Assembly (NCBI RefSeq): GCF_017794765.1
Contig: NZ_CP051236.1
Span: forward strand, 3,562,691-3,626,690
DNA: 64,000 nt
Origin: Nitratireductor sp.
GTDB taxonomy: Bacteria; Pseudomonadota; Alphaproteobacteria; Rhizobiales; Rhizobiaceae
Direction: 5' to 3'
Shown here: positions 52,438 to 61,197 of the stretch, piece after piece
Layout of the letters: each line of letters opens with the position of its first letter
How positions within the stretch are numbered: the stretch's first letter is position 1
Program-made: the position numbers and the translations under genes
Notes under the pieces: generated by a model
The model's database searches: none
What the model was told of the DNA's origin: nothing
What the model saw: the letters and a program-made list of their open reading frames with translations, nothing else

Positions 52438-55113
52438 CTAGAGCTTCAGCACGACCGTTGTAATGCCGGCCTCACCGCTGTCCTTCACCACGAAACCGAA
52501 GTCGCGGCACATGGCGAGCATTTTGGTGTTGTCGCTCAGAACGATGCCTTCAATGGCGCCAATGCCCTCTTCCCTGCCATAGTCGATGAGCTGCTTCAGC
52601 AGCGCAAACCCGAGGCCGTGCCCCTGAAGATCGGTGCGCACAAGCAGGCCATACTCGGCGATCTCCTTGTCCGGGTCGGCGGAAAGACGGCCAATGCCCG
52701 CCATTTCCCCATCCTCTTCCCTGAGCGCGATGAAGGCCATGTCGCGCTCGTAGTCGAGCTGGGTCAGCCGCTCGAGCATTTCATCCGGAAAGTGCTTGCG
52801 CGGGGCGAGAAAACGAAACCTTATGTCTTCCGAGGAAACCCGCGACAGGAAATCCGGGAATAGCGCCACATCGGCCGGCTTGATGGGCCGAAGATGATAG
52901 CGGTGCCCCTCAAGGTTCACATCCTTTTCCCATCCGGAGGGATAGGGCCGGATGGCAAGATCCGGGTTCGGCCCCTTGCGGTCGATTTCCGCCGGCTCGA
53001 TCTCGATGCGCGCATCAAGCGCCACCACGCCGTCGGCATCGGCCAGAAGCGGGTTGATGTCCATGCCCTTGATGCAGGGGAAGTCGACAATCATCTGCGA
53101 TACCGCGTTGAGCGCACCTGCAATCGCATCCCGATCTGCGGGCGCACGGTCGCGATAGCCGGCAAGCAGCTTGCCTATACGCGTCGACGCCATCAGGTCC
53201 CCGGCCAGCACATCGTCGAGCGGCGGCAGCGCAATGGCCGTATCCTCCATCACCTCCACAGCCGTGCCGCCCGCCCCGAACAACACCACCGGTCCGAAGA
53301 TCGGATCCTGACTGACACCGAGAATGAGTTCATGGGCGTGTTTGCGCACCACCATGGGCTGAACGGCAAAGCCCTCCAGTCCGTCGGCCATACCGGCATC
53401 TCGCAAACGCTTGATGATGTTCTCAGCCGCTCTCTCAGCCGCTTCCGGTGTCTTGAGGCCAAGCACCACGCCGCCGACATCCGATTTGTGCGTAATGGTT
53501 CTGGACAGAAGTTTGACGACGACCTTTTCCGAACTTTCGAGCAAGCGGGCAGTCGCCTCACTCACCGCTTCTGGTGTCTCGACAATCACGGTTTCAGGCA
53601 CGGGAATTCCGTAAGCGGCAATGGCAGCCTTGGCCTCCGGCTCCGTCAGCATACGCCGGCCTTCGGCAGCCACTTTTTCAAGGATGGCACGCAGGCTTTC
53701 GCGGTCTCCCTCAACATCCTCGCTGCGGCTTGAAGGAACACGGGTCAGCGCCTTCTGGGCGCGTGACCATTCACCCAGATAGGAAAGCGCCGCCGTGGCG
53801 CTGGACGGAGTGCTGAAGTTTGCAATGCCCGCGTCCTGCAGAATGCGACGCCCCTCGCGCGCGGTCTCCTCGCCCAGCCAGCAGGTGATGAGCGGTTTTC
53901 CATTCACCCTGCCCTTGTCTGCATGGGCCGCAACCGCGCGGGCGGCATCGGAGGGGGAGGCAAGGCCGGTCGGGCAGTTGAACACGAGAACGGCATCCGT
54001 GTCTGGGTCGTCTGCTACCGCCAAAAGCGCCTCGCTATAGCGCTCCGGCGGCGCATCGCCGATAATGTCGGCGGGGTTGGAATGCGACCAGTTGGGCGGT
54101 AGCGCGCGGTCAAGACGGGCGATGGTTTCAGGCGAAAACTCCGCCATCGTGCCGCCAAGATCGTTGAGCCGGTCGACTGCCAGAACACCGGCCCCGCCGC
54201 CATTGCTGACAATGCCCACATGGGCACGCTGCAGGGGGCGGAAGCGGGCAAGCACTTCCGCCGCATCAAACAGTTCGCCAAGATCCAGCACCCGCAAAAT
54301 GCCGGCGCGGCGCAGTGCCGCCTCAACCACGCGGTCGGCACCGGAAAGCGCGCCGGTGTGGGTCGCCGCTGCCTGTGCGGCCTGCGCGTGGCGACCGGCC
54401 TTGATGGCGATCACCGGCTTCAGCCGCGCCGCCGCCCGGGCGGCGGTCATGAATTTGCGTGGATTGGGGATCGTTTCGAGATACATGAGAATGCCGCGCG
54501 TGCGTCCGTCGCCGGCGAGCATTTCCAGATAGTCGCCCACATCCACGTCGGCCATGTCGCCCAGAGAGACGATATGCGAGAAGCCAACGCCCTCCGCCGC
54601 CGCCCAGTCCACCAACGAGGTGGCGATCGCGCCGGACTGCGACAGCAGCGCCAGCCCGCCGGGTTTGGCCTGCATATGCGCGAAGCTTGCATTGAAATTC
54701 ATCGGCGGAACCATCAGGCCCACCGTGTTCGGCCCGATGATGCGAAAAAGAAATGGCTTTGCCGCATCGAGCATCGCCTGGCGCAGCCCGTTTTCCCGTG
54801 TCAGCCCGGCGGTGATGACCACCGCCGCGCGGGTGCCTTTCTCGCCTAAATCGCGAATGATTCCGGGCACGGTTTCCGGCGGAGTGACGATCACCGCAAT
54901 GTCCGGTACGCCAGGAATATCTATGGCGCGCCTGTAGCAACGCCTGCCTGCCACTTCCCTGTATTTCGGATTGACGGGCCAGACCTCGCCTTCGAACCCG
55001 CCTTCCTGCAAGTTCTGCATCACGATATGGCCGACGGCGCCGGGCCTGCTCGAAGCACCGATCACGGCAACGGAGCGCGGGCGGGCAGCATGTTCAAGAT
55101 TGCGGATCGTCAT
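52438..55113 (-). CDS. NDP-forming acyl-CoA synthetase fused to GNAT acetyltransferase (Pat-like)
   Basis: An 891-residue protein from ATG 55113 (a further 15 residues are possible from 55158). CoA-binding domain RPRSVAVIGASSRPGAVGH (about 11-29), succinyl-CoA-ligase-like domain, ATP-grasp domain (EPAEAKAAIAAYGIPVPE-type segment near 485) and a C-terminal GNAT domain from about 745 (HRYHLRPIKPADV, RTDLQGHGLGFALLKQLIDY). Such proteins acetylate lysines of acetyl-CoA synthetase. The histidine phosphorylated in true ADP-forming synthetases is present (ATHTGALSG, His252), so the first half may be an active synthetase. It may follow the ABC ATPase genes in transcription. Confidence 0.88.
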   Translation of the reverse strand: MTIRNLEHAARPRSVAVIGASSRPGAVGHIVMQNLQEGGFEGEVWPVNPKYREVAGRRCYRRAIDIPGVPDIAVIVTPPETVPGIIRDLGEKGTRAAVVITAGLTRENGLRQAMLDAAKPFLFRIIGPNTVGLMVPPMNFNASFAHMQAKPGGLALLSQSGAIATSLVDWAAAEGVGFSHIVSLGDMADVDVGDYLEMLAGDGRTRGILMYLETIPNPRKFMTAARAAARLKPVIAIKAGRHAQAAQAAATHTGALSGADRVVEAALRRAGILRVLDLGELFDAAEVLARFRPLQRAHVGIVSNGGGAGVLAVDRLNDLGGTMAEFSPETIARLDRALPPNWSHSNPADIIGDAPPERYSEALLAVADDPDTDAVLVFNCPTGLASPSDAARAVAAHADKGRVNGKPLITCWLGEETAREGRRILQDAGIANFSTPSSATAALSYLGEWSRAQKALTRVPSSRSEDVEGDRESLRAILEKVAAEGRRMLTEPEAKAAIAAYGIPVPETVIVETPEAVSEATARLLESSEKVVVKLLSRTITHKSDVGGVVLGLKTPEAAERAAENIIKRLRDAGMADGLEGFAVQPMVVRKHAHELILGVSQDPIFGPVVLFGAGGTAVEVMEDTAIALPPLDDVLAGDLMASTRIGKLLAGYRDRAPADRDAIAGALNAVSQMIVDFPCIKGMDINPLLADADGVVALDARIEIEPAEIDRKGPNPDLAIRPYPSGWEKDVNLEGHRYHLRPIKPADVALFPDFLSRVSSEDIRFRFLAPRKHFPDEMLERLTQLDYERDMAFIALREEDGEMAGIGRLSADPDKEIAEYGLLVRTDLQGHGLGFALLKQLIDYGREEGIGAIEGIVLSDNTKMLAMCRDFGFVVKDSGEAGITTVVLKL

Positions 55114-55212
55114 GGGCGATGACTCCGGGTTCGCGCGGGTTTTGCGTTTCGTCGACACTATAGCGGCATGGCGTGAAGACTGCGCAACCCGCGATATGCG
55201 GTTGCCCTCAGC

Positions 55213-55998
55213 CTAGGGAGCGTTACGGCGATGAAGGTGTGGCACAGCCGCCACGAGTGCCCTTCCCGTCTGCGACCGCGGGTTGGCGATGATCTGCGGC
55301 GTTGGTCCCGTTTCCACAATGCGCCCACTCTCCATGATCGCTACTTGATGGGAGACAAGACGCACGACCGCGAGATCATGCGCAATGAAGACGTAGGAGA
55401 AGCCTTCGCTTTTCTGCAAATCAGCCATGAGTTTCAGGATCTGGCCGCGTATCGACTGGTCAAGCGCGGAGACTGGCTCATCGAACACGATCAGCGAGGG
55501 GCGCGCAGCCAGCGCGCGGGCGATGGCGACACGCTGGCGTTCCCCGCCCGACACTTCGTGAACGCCGCGCACAGCATAACTTGCCGGAAGCCCGACCCGC
55601 TCCAGAAGCGCGCCCACCCGCGCCGGGCGCGCTGCACGATCCGCAAGGCCATGGATGCGCAGCGGGTCCGCCAGAACACCGCCGATGGTCGCGCGCGGAT
55701 TGAAGGCCGCAAGCGGATCCTGAAACACCATCTGGATCGAGCGGCGGCGCGCACGCAGCGCCCGCCCGCGAAGCTTAAGCCAGTCCTCGCCCAGAAGCCG
55801 CACCGTGCCCGCGTCGGCCGGCAGAAGCCTGAGAAGCACACGCGCGAACGTTGACTTGCCGCTGCCGGACGCGCCCACCAGCCCCAGCGTTTCGCCGGGA
55901 GCGATCGTCAGGCTCACATCGTCAAGCGCCGTGACCCTGCGCCCACGGCTGATGAAGGTCTTGCAGAGGTTCTGCGCAATGAGAACCGGCTCAGGCAT
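55213..55998 (-). CDS. peptide-type ABC transporter ATP-binding protein (DppF-like)
   Basis: A 261-residue ATPase. Walker A GASGSGKSTFA (about 38-48), signature VSGGERQRVAIARAL (about 148), Walker B LIVFDEPVSALDQS and H-loop VFIAHDLAVVR are intact. It overlaps the previous gene by 8 nt and ends the peptide ABC gene run. Such pairs power uptake of peptides, nickel or other solutes. Confidence 0.92.
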   Translation of the reverse strand: MPEPVLIAQNLCKTFISRGRRVTALDDVSLTIAPGETLGLVGASGSGKSTFARVLLRLLPADAGTVRLLGEDWLKLRGRALRARRRSIQMVFQDPLAAFNPRATIGGVLADPLRIHGLADRAARPARVGALLERVGLPASYAVRGVHEVSGGERQRVAIARALAARPSLIVFDEPVSALDQSIRGQILKLMADLQKSEGFSYVFIAHDLAVVRLVSHQVAIMESGRIVETGPTPQIIANPRSQTGRALVAAVPHLHRRNAP

Positions 55999-56788
55999 CG
56001 GCCACCCCGTCGATCAGGCGCGGCGTCGAAAAATCGATCTGCGCGGCAAGAAGATGCTTCGTATACGCGTGCGCCGGCTGAGCGAGAACCGCGTGCGCAG
56101 CGCCTTTCTCCACCAGCCGCGCCCGCTGAAACACGGCAATGTCGTCGGCCAGTGCGGAGGCAAGCGCAATGTCGTGCGTGATGAAAACCAGCGTCATGCC
56201 CGCCTCCCGCACCAGATCGTCGAGCAGCGCCACGATCTCGGCCTGCACCACCATGTCGAGCGCGCTTGTGGGCTCGTCTGCGATCAACAGCCCAGGCCGC
56301 GCCGCAATGGCTGCGGCAATGGCGATACGCTGGCGCTGCCCACCGGAAAACTGGTGCGGATAGGCGCGAAGTGCGGCCTGCGGATCGGGAATGCGCACCC
56401 ACTCAAGCAGCGCCAGCGCATGCGACTTCGCTGCACGCCAGCCAAGCCCCAGATGCCGCACCGCGCCTTCCGCAACTTGTTCGCCAATGGTCAGAACCGG
56501 GTTGAGGCTGCCACCGGGATGCTGAAACACCATGCCGATGTCACGCCCCGCCACGGGCGGATGCGCAAGGCCCGGCCAGCCAATGCTCCCCTCAATCCGC
56601 GCCTGCGGCGCGAGCAAACCGGCAAGCGCCAGCGCCAGCGTGCTCTTGCCCGATCCGCTTTCGCCGATCACCGCCAGCCGGCGGCCTCGCGCAATGTCGA
56701 GATCGACGCCCTGAAGCGCGAAGCTTTGCGCATCGTCACGCTCGTAGGAGACCGAGAGACCCCGGATTTCGGCCAGCGGCGCGCTCAT
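55991..56788 (-). CDS. peptide-type ABC transporter ATP-binding protein (DppD-like)
   Basis: A 265-residue ATPase from ATG 56788 (MSAPLAEIRGLSVSY); the longer frame upstream is a shadow of the permease gene. Walker A GESGSGKSTLALA (about 41-53), signature FSGGQRQRIAIAAA (about 143) and Walker B LLIADEPTSALDM are intact. It lacks most of the C-terminal oligopeptide domain of classical DppD. Start overlaps the permease stop (ATGA). Confidence 0.92.
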   Translation of the reverse strand: MSAPLAEIRGLSVSYERDDAQSFALQGVDLDIARGRRLAVIGESGSGKSTLALALAGLLAPQARIEGSIGWPGLAHPPVAGRDIGMVFQHPGGSLNPVLTIGEQVAEGAVRHLGLGWRAAKSHALALLEWVRIPDPQAALRAYPHQFSGGQRQRIAIAAAIAARPGLLIADEPTSALDMVVQAEIVALLDDLVREAGMTLVFITHDIALASALADDIAVFQRARLVEKGAAHAVLAQPAHAYTKHLLAAQIDFSTPRLIDGVADA

Positions 56789-57618
56789 CCGCGCGCCTTG
56801 CGGCCAGCCATCGCGTCGGCCAGCCCCTCGCCCAGAAGATAGACACCAAGAACGGTAGCCACGAGCCCCAGCCCCGGCACCATGGAAAGATGCGGCGCGG
56901 TGCGCAGCACATTGCGCCCCTCGGCGATCATCGAGCCCCATGTCACCACATTGGGATCGCCAAGCCCGAGAAACGACAGCGCTGCCTCCACCAGAACCGC
57001 TGTGGCGACGATCACTGCCGTGAGCGCCAAAACCGGCGGCAGCGCATTGGGCAGCACTTCGCGCAAAGCAACTTCCGCCGGGTGCATGCCGATCACCCGC
57101 GCTGCGGCCACATAGTCGCGCTCGCGGATCGACAGGACCTCCGCCCGCACCAGCCGCGCCGGCCCTGTCCACGCGCTAAGGCCAATGGCGAGAATGATCA
57201 CCGGAAGCGATGCCCCGGTGACGCTGACAAAGGCGAGCGCAAGAAGAAAGCCCGGCACAATCTGAAACGCATCGACCACGCGCATAAGCGCCTCGTCCAT
57301 CAGCCCGCCGGCAAGCCCGGCAACCGTACCCACAAGCGTCCCGGCGGCAAGTGCGACCAGCGCCGTGGCAAGCCCGACCAGAAGCGACGTCCGCGCGCCG
57401 TGCATCAGGCCCGCAGCCACATCGCGCCCCAGACGGTCCGTGCCAAGCGGAAGCGCCGGATCGGTGAAAGGCGCAGTTAGCGCGCGCCCGACAATTGCCA
57501 GCGGGTCGCCCGGATAAAGCAGCGGAGCAGCAAAAGCCATGGCGGCAAGCAGCACAATAAGACAAAGCCCCGCCACGCCTTCGGGCGAGTGCATGAGACG
57601 TCCTGCAACACGTTTCAC
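56785..57618 (-). CDS. peptide-type ABC transporter permease (DppC-like)
   Basis: A 277-residue permease with about six helices. GTDRLGRDVAAGLMHGARTSL (about 60) is the typical DppC periplasmic-to-TM2 motif and the EAA loop is AARVIGMHPAEVALREVLPN (about 170-189). Overlaps both neighbours by 4 nt. Confidence 0.92.
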   Translation of the reverse strand: MKRVAGRLMHSPEGVAGLCLIVLLAAMAFAAPLLYPGDPLAIVGRALTAPFTDPALPLGTDRLGRDVAAGLMHGARTSLLVGLATALVALAAGTLVGTVAGLAGGLMDEALMRVVDAFQIVPGFLLALAFVSVTGASLPVIILAIGLSAWTGPARLVRAEVLSIRERDYVAAARVIGMHPAEVALREVLPNALPPVLALTAVIVATAVLVEAALSFLGLGDPNVVTWGSMIAEGRNVLRTAPHLSMVPGLGLVATVLGVYLLGEGLADAMAGRKARG

Positions 57619-58604
57619 GGAGCCACCTCCCCGCTGCCAACGCGCGGGTCGAGAAGCGCATAGGCGATGTCCACCAGAAGATTGACGGCGATCACGAGCA
57701 CCGCGCTGACGATGATGATGCCGGTCAGAAGCGGCGCATCGCGGCCTGAAACCGCTTCATGCGCAAGCCGCCCAAACCCCGGAATGGCGAACACGCTTTC
57801 CACCACCACACTGCCGCCCAGCATGGCCGCTGCCTGCAGGCCCAGCATGGTGACCAGTGGCAGAAGCGCGTTGCGCGCCACGTAACGCAGCACGATGCGC
57901 CGCCGCGCCAGCCCCTTGGCGCGCGCAGAAAGGACAAAATCCTGCCGCCAGGCTTCCGCCATGCCCGCACGCATCATGCGCAGGAAAAGAGCCAGGTAAA
58001 TGAAACCTAGCGCGGAAACCGGCAGCGCCAGATGCCAGGCAATATCGGCCACGCGCGCCAGACCCGTCTTGCCGGAGGCGATGGTTTCGATGCCGGCTGT
58101 CGGAAACCAGCGCAGATCGACCGCGAACACCAGAACCAGTACAAGGCCAAGCCAGAAGCTCGGAACCGCATAAAGCGCCAGCGAGCCGATCGAAAGCGTC
58201 CGGTCGGTCAGACTACCCGGCCGCGCGCCGGCAACAATGCCGAGCAGCGAACCGAGAGAGAAGGCGAGCGCCGTCGCTGCCCCCATCAGCCAGAGCGTGT
58301 TGGGCAAACGCTCCACGATCAGGTCGAGAACCGGCCGGTCGAAGGCCACCGACCACCCGAGATCCAACTGCAGCAGCGCACCCACATAAAGCGTCAGCCG
58401 TTTCACGATCGACTGGTCGAGCCCATAGCTCTGGCGAAGCTCCGCCACGAGGCCCGCATCGCCGCCGCCCAGTGACAGCAGATAGGCATCCACCGCATCG
58501 CCCGGTGCAGCTTCCAGAAGCAGAAACGTGCCCACAATGACGATCAGCAGCACCGGAATGCTGCTGACGATACGCCGCCGCGTCATAGTCAGGGCCCGGT
58601 GCAT
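57615..58604 (-). CDS. peptide-type ABC transporter permease (DppB-like)
   Basis: A 329-residue permease. N-terminal helix followed by a periplasmic region with LRQSYGLDQSIVKRLTLYVG (about 54-73), the EAA-type loop AKGLARRRIVLRYVARNALLP (about 227) and a last helix near the C-terminus. ATG 58604 or ATG 58586 may be the start. It lies 23 bp after the binding protein gene. Confidence 0.92.
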   Translation of the reverse strand: MHRALTMTRRRIVSSIPVLLIVIVGTFLLLEAAPGDAVDAYLLSLGGGDAGLVAELRQSYGLDQSIVKRLTLYVGALLQLDLGWSVAFDRPVLDLIVERLPNTLWLMGAATALAFSLGSLLGIVAGARPGSLTDRTLSIGSLALYAVPSFWLGLVLVLVFAVDLRWFPTAGIETIASGKTGLARVADIAWHLALPVSALGFIYLALFLRMMRAGMAEAWRQDFVLSARAKGLARRRIVLRYVARNALLPLVTMLGLQAAAMLGGSVVVESVFAIPGFGRLAHEAVSGRDAPLLTGIIIVSAVLVIAVNLLVDIAYALLDPRVGSGEVAP

Positions 58605-58627
58605 GCCAGTTCGTTTTCCTTGCTTGG

Positions 58628-60238
58628 TTAGCGGGAGAGAGCCGTGTCTGCCCAGTTGGAAACCGCCCAGCGCGGATTGTTGCCCACGTTCAGAACGGTA
58701 TCACTGGCAACCGTGGTAAAGCCCCATTCGGCGACGTTTATCAACGGCAGATCTTCCACCACGATGCGCTGGAAGTCGTTGTAGAGTGCGGTGCGCGCTT
58801 CCGTATCGATGGTCTCGGTCGCCTGATCGATGATCGTGTCGAGCTCGGCATTGGCATAGCCACCCTGATTGGAAAACGGCACGCCATCGGGAATGCCCGA
58901 CTGCACGAGGATCGTGGTCGAGATGGCCGGATCGCCGCGGAACACGGGCGAGCCAACGGCGATGTCGAAATCATGATCCGTGTAGACCGCCTTCAGATGC
59001 GCCGGCGTGTCGTTGTTCACCAGCGTCACGTCGATGCCCACCTTGCCGAGCGCCTGCCGCAGATAATCGCCGAACTGGCGCGTTTCGCTGAAGAAGGGTG
59101 CCGGCAGAAGGCGCAGCGAGAAACGCTTGCCATCCTCGCCACGCGGATACCCCGCCTCATCAAGCAGCCTGTTTGCCCCCTCGATGTCGAAGGAATAGGG
59201 TTTCACATCGGGATTGTAGAATTGCGGCGCGTTCTGCGGCACCGGGCCGGTGGCCGCCTGCGCATAGCCAAGAAACACGGTGTCGACCACGAAATCCCGA
59301 TCGATGGCATGCGACAGGGCTTGCCGCACCTTCCGGTCGGCGAGGATCTCGTTGCGGTGGTTGATCTCCACCACAAGCTGATAGGTCAGCGCCTCATAAC
59401 CTTCCGTCACCACTTTCAGGCCAGGCACCTTGGCGATGCGTTCCAGATCCACCAGCGGCACCTGCGAGAAGGCGGCAAGCTGAATTTCGCCTGCCTCCAG
59501 CGCGGAACCCGCTGCCGCCCGGTCAGGCAGAACACGGAAGATGATCTCGTCCAGCTTGGGCAGCCCCTCGCCCCAGTAGGCGTCATTGCGGGTGAGGCGA
59601 TAATATTCGCCCGGCCTGTGCTCGGCGAATTTGAACGGCCCCGTTCCCACCGGCGCCTTATTGGCCGGGTTGGCGGCAATGTCCGTGCCCTCATAAAGAT
59701 GCTTTGGCAAAACACTCGTCACCACCGGCAGCGCATTGCGAATGAGCTGGATCGGCGTGGGCGCGGAGAAGCGGAAAATGGCGGTGTGCGCATCGGGCGT
59801 TTCCACCGTGTCGAGATTGGCGAACACAACGCGGCCGAGATTTTGCAGCGGTTTCCAGACCTCCATCGCGGAGAAGGCCACATCCGCAGAGGTCAACGGC
59901 TCGCCATCGTGCCAGGTCACGCCCTCGCGCAGCTTGAAGGTGATGGAAAGCCCGTCTTCGGAACCTTCCCAGCTTGTGGCCAGGCGCGGCGCCAGCCCAC
60001 CCTCGCCGTCCAACATTGCTTCCGCCAGCGGCTCGACGACCTTGCTGGCGATGAAAAACACGCCGTTCGAGGCCACAATCGCCGGGTTCAGCGAGCGCGG
60101 CTCTGAATCGGCCGCCACCACCAGCCTTCCTCCGCGCGGTGCATCCTCTGCCCATGCGCGCGCCATGGGCAGGGCTGCCGTCATCAACGCACCTGTGCCA
60201 AGGAAAAGATTGCGTCGCGAAATCAGAAACCCGGTCAT
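58628..60238 (-). CDS. ABC transporter substrate-binding protein, family 5, Tat-exported
   Basis: A 536-residue periplasmic receptor. The N-terminus MTGFLISRRNLFLGTG has a twin-arginine motif (SRRNLFL) and a hydrophobic stretch ending ARAWAEDAPRGG. Family 5 features: SLNPAI near 50, LREGVTWHDGEPLTSADVAFS (about 100) and ANKAPVGTGPFKFAEH (about 180). Ligands range from peptides to opines and glycosides; none is indicated. First gene of the five-gene ABC operon. Confidence 0.93.
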   Translation of the reverse strand: MTGFLISRRNLFLGTGALMTAALPMARAWAEDAPRGGRLVVAADSEPRSLNPAIVASNGVFFIASKVVEPLAEAMLDGEGGLAPRLATSWEGSEDGLSITFKLREGVTWHDGEPLTSADVAFSAMEVWKPLQNLGRVVFANLDTVETPDAHTAIFRFSAPTPIQLIRNALPVVTSVLPKHLYEGTDIAANPANKAPVGTGPFKFAEHRPGEYYRLTRNDAYWGEGLPKLDEIIFRVLPDRAAAGSALEAGEIQLAAFSQVPLVDLERIAKVPGLKVVTEGYEALTYQLVVEINHRNEILADRKVRQALSHAIDRDFVVDTVFLGYAQAATGPVPQNAPQFYNPDVKPYSFDIEGANRLLDEAGYPRGEDGKRFSLRLLPAPFFSETRQFGDYLRQALGKVGIDVTLVNNDTPAHLKAVYTDHDFDIAVGSPVFRGDPAISTTILVQSGIPDGVPFSNQGGYANAELDTIIDQATETIDTEARTALYNDFQRIVVEDLPLINVAEWGFTTVASDTVLNVGNNPRWAVSNWADTALSR

Positions 60239-60345
60239 CGGAAACCCTCGCTTGTTTATGCCAACAGAAGTCTAAGAGCCGCTGTCGGCAGGAACAGGGC
60301 CATGAATGCGTTGCGTTGGTCCAGCCTGTTGAACAAAGCGCCGTT

Positions 60346-60927
60346 TCAAAGATAAGGCGGAGTACAGGCCGAAACCACTATGGTGCGTCTGTCCGACAGA
60401 TTGCGAAACCGATGGGGCTGGCGGCTGTCGAACAGATAGGCCTCCCCTGCTTTCAGGATGCGGAAGTCCTCGCCGACGTTGAGCGCCAGCTCTCCTTCCA
60501 CCACATATCCCCCCTCGCTCGAGGCATGCTGGAGCATTGTCTCGCCAGTATCAGCGCCCGGTTCATAAACCTCGTGCAGTATCTGAAGATTGTGCATGCG
60601 CGCATCGCCGATCTGTCTGAGAACCAGAAGTCCGCTTTCGGGCGCATTTGCATTGATCGCCACCCGCGACGTGAGATCGATCAGATCGTCCTTGCCGAAA
60701 AAGGGCCCTGGGTTCTCCTCCCGCTCGGGCTCGAAAAAATCCGCCATGCTCACGCCCATTCCGCCTAGCACCTTGCGCAACGTCGATATGGAGGGACTGA
60801 TCTTGTTCTTCTCGATGTTGGAGATCTGTGCATGAGGAACACCGGCCTGTTCGGCAAGCTGTCGCTGCGAAAGATTGCCCGCGGTGCGCATGGCCCTGAG
60901 GCGCGAGCCGATGTCGAAATCGTCCAT
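60346..60927 (-). CDS. XRE family regulator with C-terminal cupin (PuuR-like)
   Basis: A 193-residue regulator. ATG 60927 (MDDFDIGSRL) has AAGGA 4-5 nt upstream; the frame to 60966 is less likely. The helix-turn-helix is at about 6-62 (LSQRQLAEQAGVPHAQISNI) and a cupin follows (ASSEGGYVVEGELALNVG). PuuR-like proteins repress amine-degradation genes. It is divergent from the class III aminotransferase, and two direct repeats lie between them. Confidence 0.9.
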   Translation of the reverse strand: MDDFDIGSRLRAMRTAGNLSQRQLAEQAGVPHAQISNIEKNKISPSISTLRKVLGGMGVSMADFFEPEREENPGPFFGKDDLIDLTSRVAINANAPESGLLVLRQIGDARMHNLQILHEVYEPGADTGETMLQHASSEGGYVVEGELALNVGEDFRILKAGEAYLFDSRQPHRFRNLSDRRTIVVSACTPPYL

Positions 60928-60986
60928 ATGTCCTTCGCCCGTTCGGTTTTGCGCCATCCCGCTCATGCTTTGCGCGGAACGCGGTA

Positions 60987-61085
60987 TCGCTCAAGATATT
61001 GCCCTTGAAATCATTATACAATGCCAAAACACCGGAGATTTATCGGAACTGGGATCAATGATTTTCAAAGTCGCTCAAAATATTG
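60987..61085. promoter_or_regulatory. two direct repeats of TCGCTCAA(G/A)ATATTG
   Basis: TCGCTCAAGATATTG (60987-61001) and TCGCTCAAAATATTG (61071-61085) match at 14 of 15 positions and are 84 bp apart, about eight helical turns. They lie in the 270-bp XRE/aminotransferase divergent region and are candidate operators. Confidence 0.55.
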
Positions 61086-61197
61086 AACGCACAATTGCCT
61101 CACCGAAAAATGAGTGCTACCGCTAGAGGACAGGAGGAGAGACCCGGAAACGGGATCATCCAACAACAATAACCGCATTCAAACGCAGGACAAGCCG

